From positions 49,381,682 through 49,445,681 of the forward strand of contig OX344749.2 of assembly GCA_947034885.2 (NCBI GenBank): a stretch of 64,000 bases of DNA, given 5' to 3'. Made by a program: the position numbers and the translations under genes. Origin of the DNA: Thuidium tamariscinum. Taxonomy: Eukaryota; Streptophyta; Bryopsida; Hypnales; Thuidiaceae. Below are positions 60,612 to 64,000 of the stretch, one piece after another. Under the pieces are notes generated by a model. That model was not told the origin of the DNA, did no database searches, and saw nothing but the letters and a program-made list of their open reading frames with translations. How positions within the stretch are numbered: the stretch's first letter is position 1; every line of letters starts with the position of its first letter.

Positions 60612-61696
60612 GGGTGATTGCAAGAAATACTTGTACTGTTTGTTGCGTTTTGTAACACCCTAGTTTTTTATTTCTTTTTTAGCCATAACTTTTGTATTTT
60701 AGCTCCAAATGATTCAAAATTTACAGGGAAGCTACTCATAGCTACTATGTATTTATAATGAATTTTAGATATTTTTCAAAAATAATTTATCAGTTTTAAA
60801 TAGCCCCGAAAATTTCTCACAATACTTGATTTAGGGGGTTTTAGCACCATTTATCTCCAAAAAAACAAATTTTGAGCTAAAATTTGGAGAAAATGGTCTC
60901 TTAATAGATTTATAGCTACTGTCCAAAGGAATTCTAGAAATACTTATTTTTATGTGTTGTAGAAGTTTACAAAAAAAGCTTCATTTTGGGTTTTTTCCAA
61001 AGGTATAAAACATTATTTTTGTGATTTTTTTGGTCAAATCTCATCACCAAAAAGTTTTTTCAAGTTTCATATTTTTACTTTTTTTTTAAATCCTTTTTTT
61101 TACAAATAAAAATGTCACAAGTTGTATTTTCTTCATTGGAACTTTCAACATAGAATTCTCATAGAATTTTGGTGAAGAAAATACAACTTGTGACATTTTA
61201 ATTTGTAAAAAACAGGATTTTTTTTTTAAAATTAAAAATTAAAAAAAATATTTGAAAAAATATTTGGTCATGGGATTTGATCAAAAAACTCACAAAAATA
61301 ATGTTTTATACTTTTGGAAAAAAATGCAAAATGAAGCTCTCTTTGTAAACTTCTACAACACTTTAAAATAAATATTTTTAGAATTCCTTTAGGTAGTAGC
61401 TATAAGTCTACTAAGAGACCATCATATCCAAATTTTAGATCAAAATTAGTTTTTTGGAGATAAATGGTGCTGAAAACCCCTAAATCAAGTATTGTGAGAA
61501 ATTTTTGGGGCTATTTAAAAATAATAAATTATTTTTGAAAAATCTCCAAAATTCATTATTAATACACAATAGCTATGAGTAGCTTCTCTGTAAATTTTGA
61601 GTCATATGGAGCTAAAACACAAAAGTTATGGCCAAAAAAAAAATCAAAAACTAGGGTGTGACAAAAGGATTTATTAAGTGTTTCTTGCAATTAGCC
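60612..61696. mobile_element. Long foldback element (about 1.1 kb)
   Basis: Two arms of about 500 bp face each other around a centre near 61140-61160. The outer ends are GGGTGATTGCAAGAAA at the left and, inverted, GGCTAATTGCAAGAAA at the right. Inner pairs include CACCCTAGTTTTT, GCCATAACTTTTGT, AAGCTACTCATAGCTA, TCTCACAATACTTGATTTAG and GTTGTATTTTCTTC. TTA(T) lies at both outer edges and could be the target duplication. No coding sequence. If transcribed it would give a long double-stranded hairpin. Confidence 0.7.
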
Positions 61697-62457
61697 TTAT
61701 GTTGGCAATGATTACTAAATACAATAGTTCAAAGCATCAATTTTGATTAAATTGAGAGTCATGAAAAGAATAAATGTCTTTCAAAAAAGGTCATATTATT
61801 TTGCAATAAAAATTTTGTGTCAAAGGTAATGATTTTTCAACTTGTCATTAGAAGAAAAGTATATTGCAAACAACAAATTAACATCAAGTAGATTTCGTTG
61901 AGTTCCTTGTTGAAAGCATAGAATGTATGTAGACATTAATTCATAAACTCAATAAGTGCTTGTGAGAAGATGTTCATCTCTTTTAGGTGATATAGACTCA
62001 ATTTTCATTGAATTTATTTCATTAACTAAATGGCACAAACATCTTGATAGTGCTAAATGAGCTATAGTGAAAAAAAAAAAAAGTAACAACTAAAACTGAG
62101 TCCAAAACTATGACAAGTACATTGTGCACTTATAAAAAAAAATAGCCTTTGCTATTGAATTTCTTTAAAAATCATTATAATTTGAAATCTGATTTATATA
62201 GTGCTTTCATAAAATGAGTTCAAGTATACAAACAAATCAATGTAAAAGGTTATAGAAAAAAATTTGAAACAATATTTAAATTGCACTTGAATTACAAATA
62301 TCACAAATAATTCATCAAAGAATGTCTTTCCAAGAAGGATCTATAATACTAAATCTTAAACATGAAAATCAATAAAATAACATAGATAATTCTAAATCTT
62401 ACATATGAAAATCAATAAAATAATATACATAATTCTAAATCTACAATCTCATATACA
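61697..62457. other. Gene-free AT-rich stretch
   Basis: No supported gene. A direct repeat of about 58 bp, AACATGAAAATCAATAAAATAA and AATTCTAAATCT blocks, runs over 62355-62440. Confidence 0.4.
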
Positions 62458-62817
62458 AAGCCATACCTATCTACAAACTAAAACTCCTCATAACTTTCAT
62501 CTCATTAATCTAAATAGAATGATTCAAAGCTTCCCATATCTATATAAACCTAAAGAATTGATTTCAATTTTTTATTTTTTTGAAGTTCTTTTAAAGAAGT
62601 TTTTGAGTTGTCCAGGCTACCCGCTAAGCAATGAAAATGACATAGTATGCAATAACTTTTTAACCATGTAGTCTAAAGTTATGAAAATGGTTGGGCCTCA
62701 AAACTACTCCTCACGCACATGCGTGATAGTTTCAAAGAAAAAAATAAAATCTCCTTCCATAGTGAGGTGCCAAAAATTGCTATGTTGCCAAAAAAAAAAA
62801 ACTTAGTCTTTTAGGGA
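62458..62817 (-). mobile_element. TTAA foldback family B, half copy
   Basis: Read on the minus strand it parallels 4104-4450: TCCCTAAAAGACTAAG after TTAA (62818-62821), then TTGGCAACA, CACTATG, CATAACTTTAGACTA, AAGTTATTGCAT, and GGGAAGCTTTGAAT. Only one arm and the centre are present. It provides the uninterrupted sequence that defines the insertion site of the 527-bp element at 4555. Confidence 0.55.
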
Positions 62818-62821
62818 TTAA

Positions 62822-64000
62822 ATTGAGAAAAAATGGTCATAGGAAGACCTTAAGGCTCTTTGTTTCAAAGATAAATTCTTGAAAGCAAAGATAAATATAG
62901 GTAAGCCTATGACTAATAAATAAAGAGATAACAAATTATTTAAAAATAGATGATAAGATAAAACTATATTACATTGTGAGAAGGTTGAAAACAATGAAAG
63001 ACCAATTATACAACAAAGAAATGAGAAAATGAGAAATAGAATTCATCATGAGGGGCCAAATAATACGTGACACTCTTAAAAGGATATATACAATTCAAAT
63101 CATTGGAAATGAAATCTAACTCAAACATTTTAATGGATGTATTAGTATAAAAATGTAGAGGTTGTGTACTAAAAATTATTTTTTATTGTAAGGGAATGAT
63201 GTTTCTATTAATTGTAATGAACATTTCACAAAGTTGATTGCTTTGTAAATCAGAATTAGTAAGCTAACCATCACTACTTCAAATGCTTTGAGCTTTGCCA
63301 ATGATCCAAAATATAAAGGTGTGTCCAAAATACCTCTTAATTAAAGATCAAAGGATTTATTGAAGGTCATAGATAGTACTACGTAGTATACAAACAAAGT
63401 GGTTACCCTTCTTCACTTTCAAGGATCATCATGGTGATTAATGGGAGTCACAGAGTAATGTGGCTAATATTAGAGCCATATTTTTGGTGATTTTCATAGA
63501 TTGGTGGGCTAGTAGGATGGGCTAACTCTTATAGAAGTATTATAAGTGTCAATTAGTGATGTCAATTAAGGAAGTATTTTCACTTTGTTACTTATACATT
63601 CAAGACAAATAGACAATCTTGGAGTTACCATGGATGATGATACCACCAAGTGTAGTTAGGCTATGTGATGAGGTAGCACCATCCAAAGGGCTTGAACATA
63701 AGTAGAACTTTACACTTGATTAGCCTTGAGCAAGCTAGCTAGTGGATTTGGATGATGATGTGACTTACAAATCTAATGTTGGGGTTTCAAGATCAAAGCA
63801 TTTGTGGTGTAAGCAAGCTTATGTAGCATTGGTGATTAGTCCTTTTGGAAGATGTGAAAGTAAAAAAGACCATTATTACATACATTTTTAAGGAAGAATC
63901 TAAAAGCACTAGCAAGGATTACAATGTAGACTTATTATAGCCTATATCTTTGGTTCATTCTATTGTTCATCAATTATAATTCTCAAACAATGTACTTCCT
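62822..64000. other. Gene-free AT-rich stretch to window end
   Basis: No supported gene, RNA or element is seen. Confidence 0.4.

Noticed and set aside
1-64000. LTR retrotransposons, virus-like elements, CRISPR arrays, rRNA genes
   Set aside because: No reverse transcriptase, integrase, capsid-like frame, paired LTRs, regular spacer array or rRNA-like block was recognised. tRNA genes were not searched exhaustively.

Overview
The window looks like nuclear DNA of a land plant, most likely a seed-free one such as a moss or another bryophyte; this lineage call is inference. The reasons are a plant-type cytosolic methionyl-tRNA synthetase with a C-terminal tRNA-binding domain, GT-AG introns mostly of 80-600 bases, AAACCCTAA telo-box-like motifs, and moderate-GC exons in very AT-rich intergenic DNA full of small inverted-repeat elements. 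Only three host genes are well supported; most of the rest is transposon-derived or unclassified AT-rich sequence.

Layout. 1-6800: repeats, including a Tourist-like MITE, a 220-bp TTAA MITE and a three-level nest of elements (3715-5136). 6810-12252: a nearly complete 5.4-kb piggyBac-type DNA transposon with TTAA flanks, matching terminal inverted repeats and a 1,140-codon transposase frame broken by one in-frame stop. 12.3-21 kb: tandem repeats, a 78-bp minisatellite and gene-free AT-rich DNA. 23198-28959 (minus): methionyl-tRNA synthetase, 15 coding exons joined in phase to 808 aa, with a heat-shock-element-like motif just upstream. 29-42.8 kb: more repeats, including further TTAA elements, a foldback element and a 108-bp hAT MITE with a perfect 8-bp target duplication.

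The most interesting part is 42880-58234. On the minus strand is a two-exon gene for a 302-aa protein whose second half resembles bacterial and fungal gasdermins (pore-forming proteins). Divergent from it, 1.15 kb away, is a 21-exon gene that I could join in one unbroken reading frame of 2,553 aa. It has an N-terminal TPR-like region followed by three tandem CHAT (caspase-like peptidase) modules. Only the first CHAT keeps both the catalytic His and Cys; the other two keep Cys but have Glu or Leu in the His position. In bacteria and fungi, gasdermins are commonly encoded beside proteases, including caspase-like and CHAT proteases, that cleave and activate them. A plant locus of this shape would be a new candidate cell-death or defence module. 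The CHAT assignment is strong. The gasdermin assignment is a hypothesis from recalled family features and needs a profile search or structure prediction.

58.2-64 kb: 3' flank, a third 220-bp TTAA MITE, a 1.1-kb foldback element and a half copy of a TTAA foldback family.
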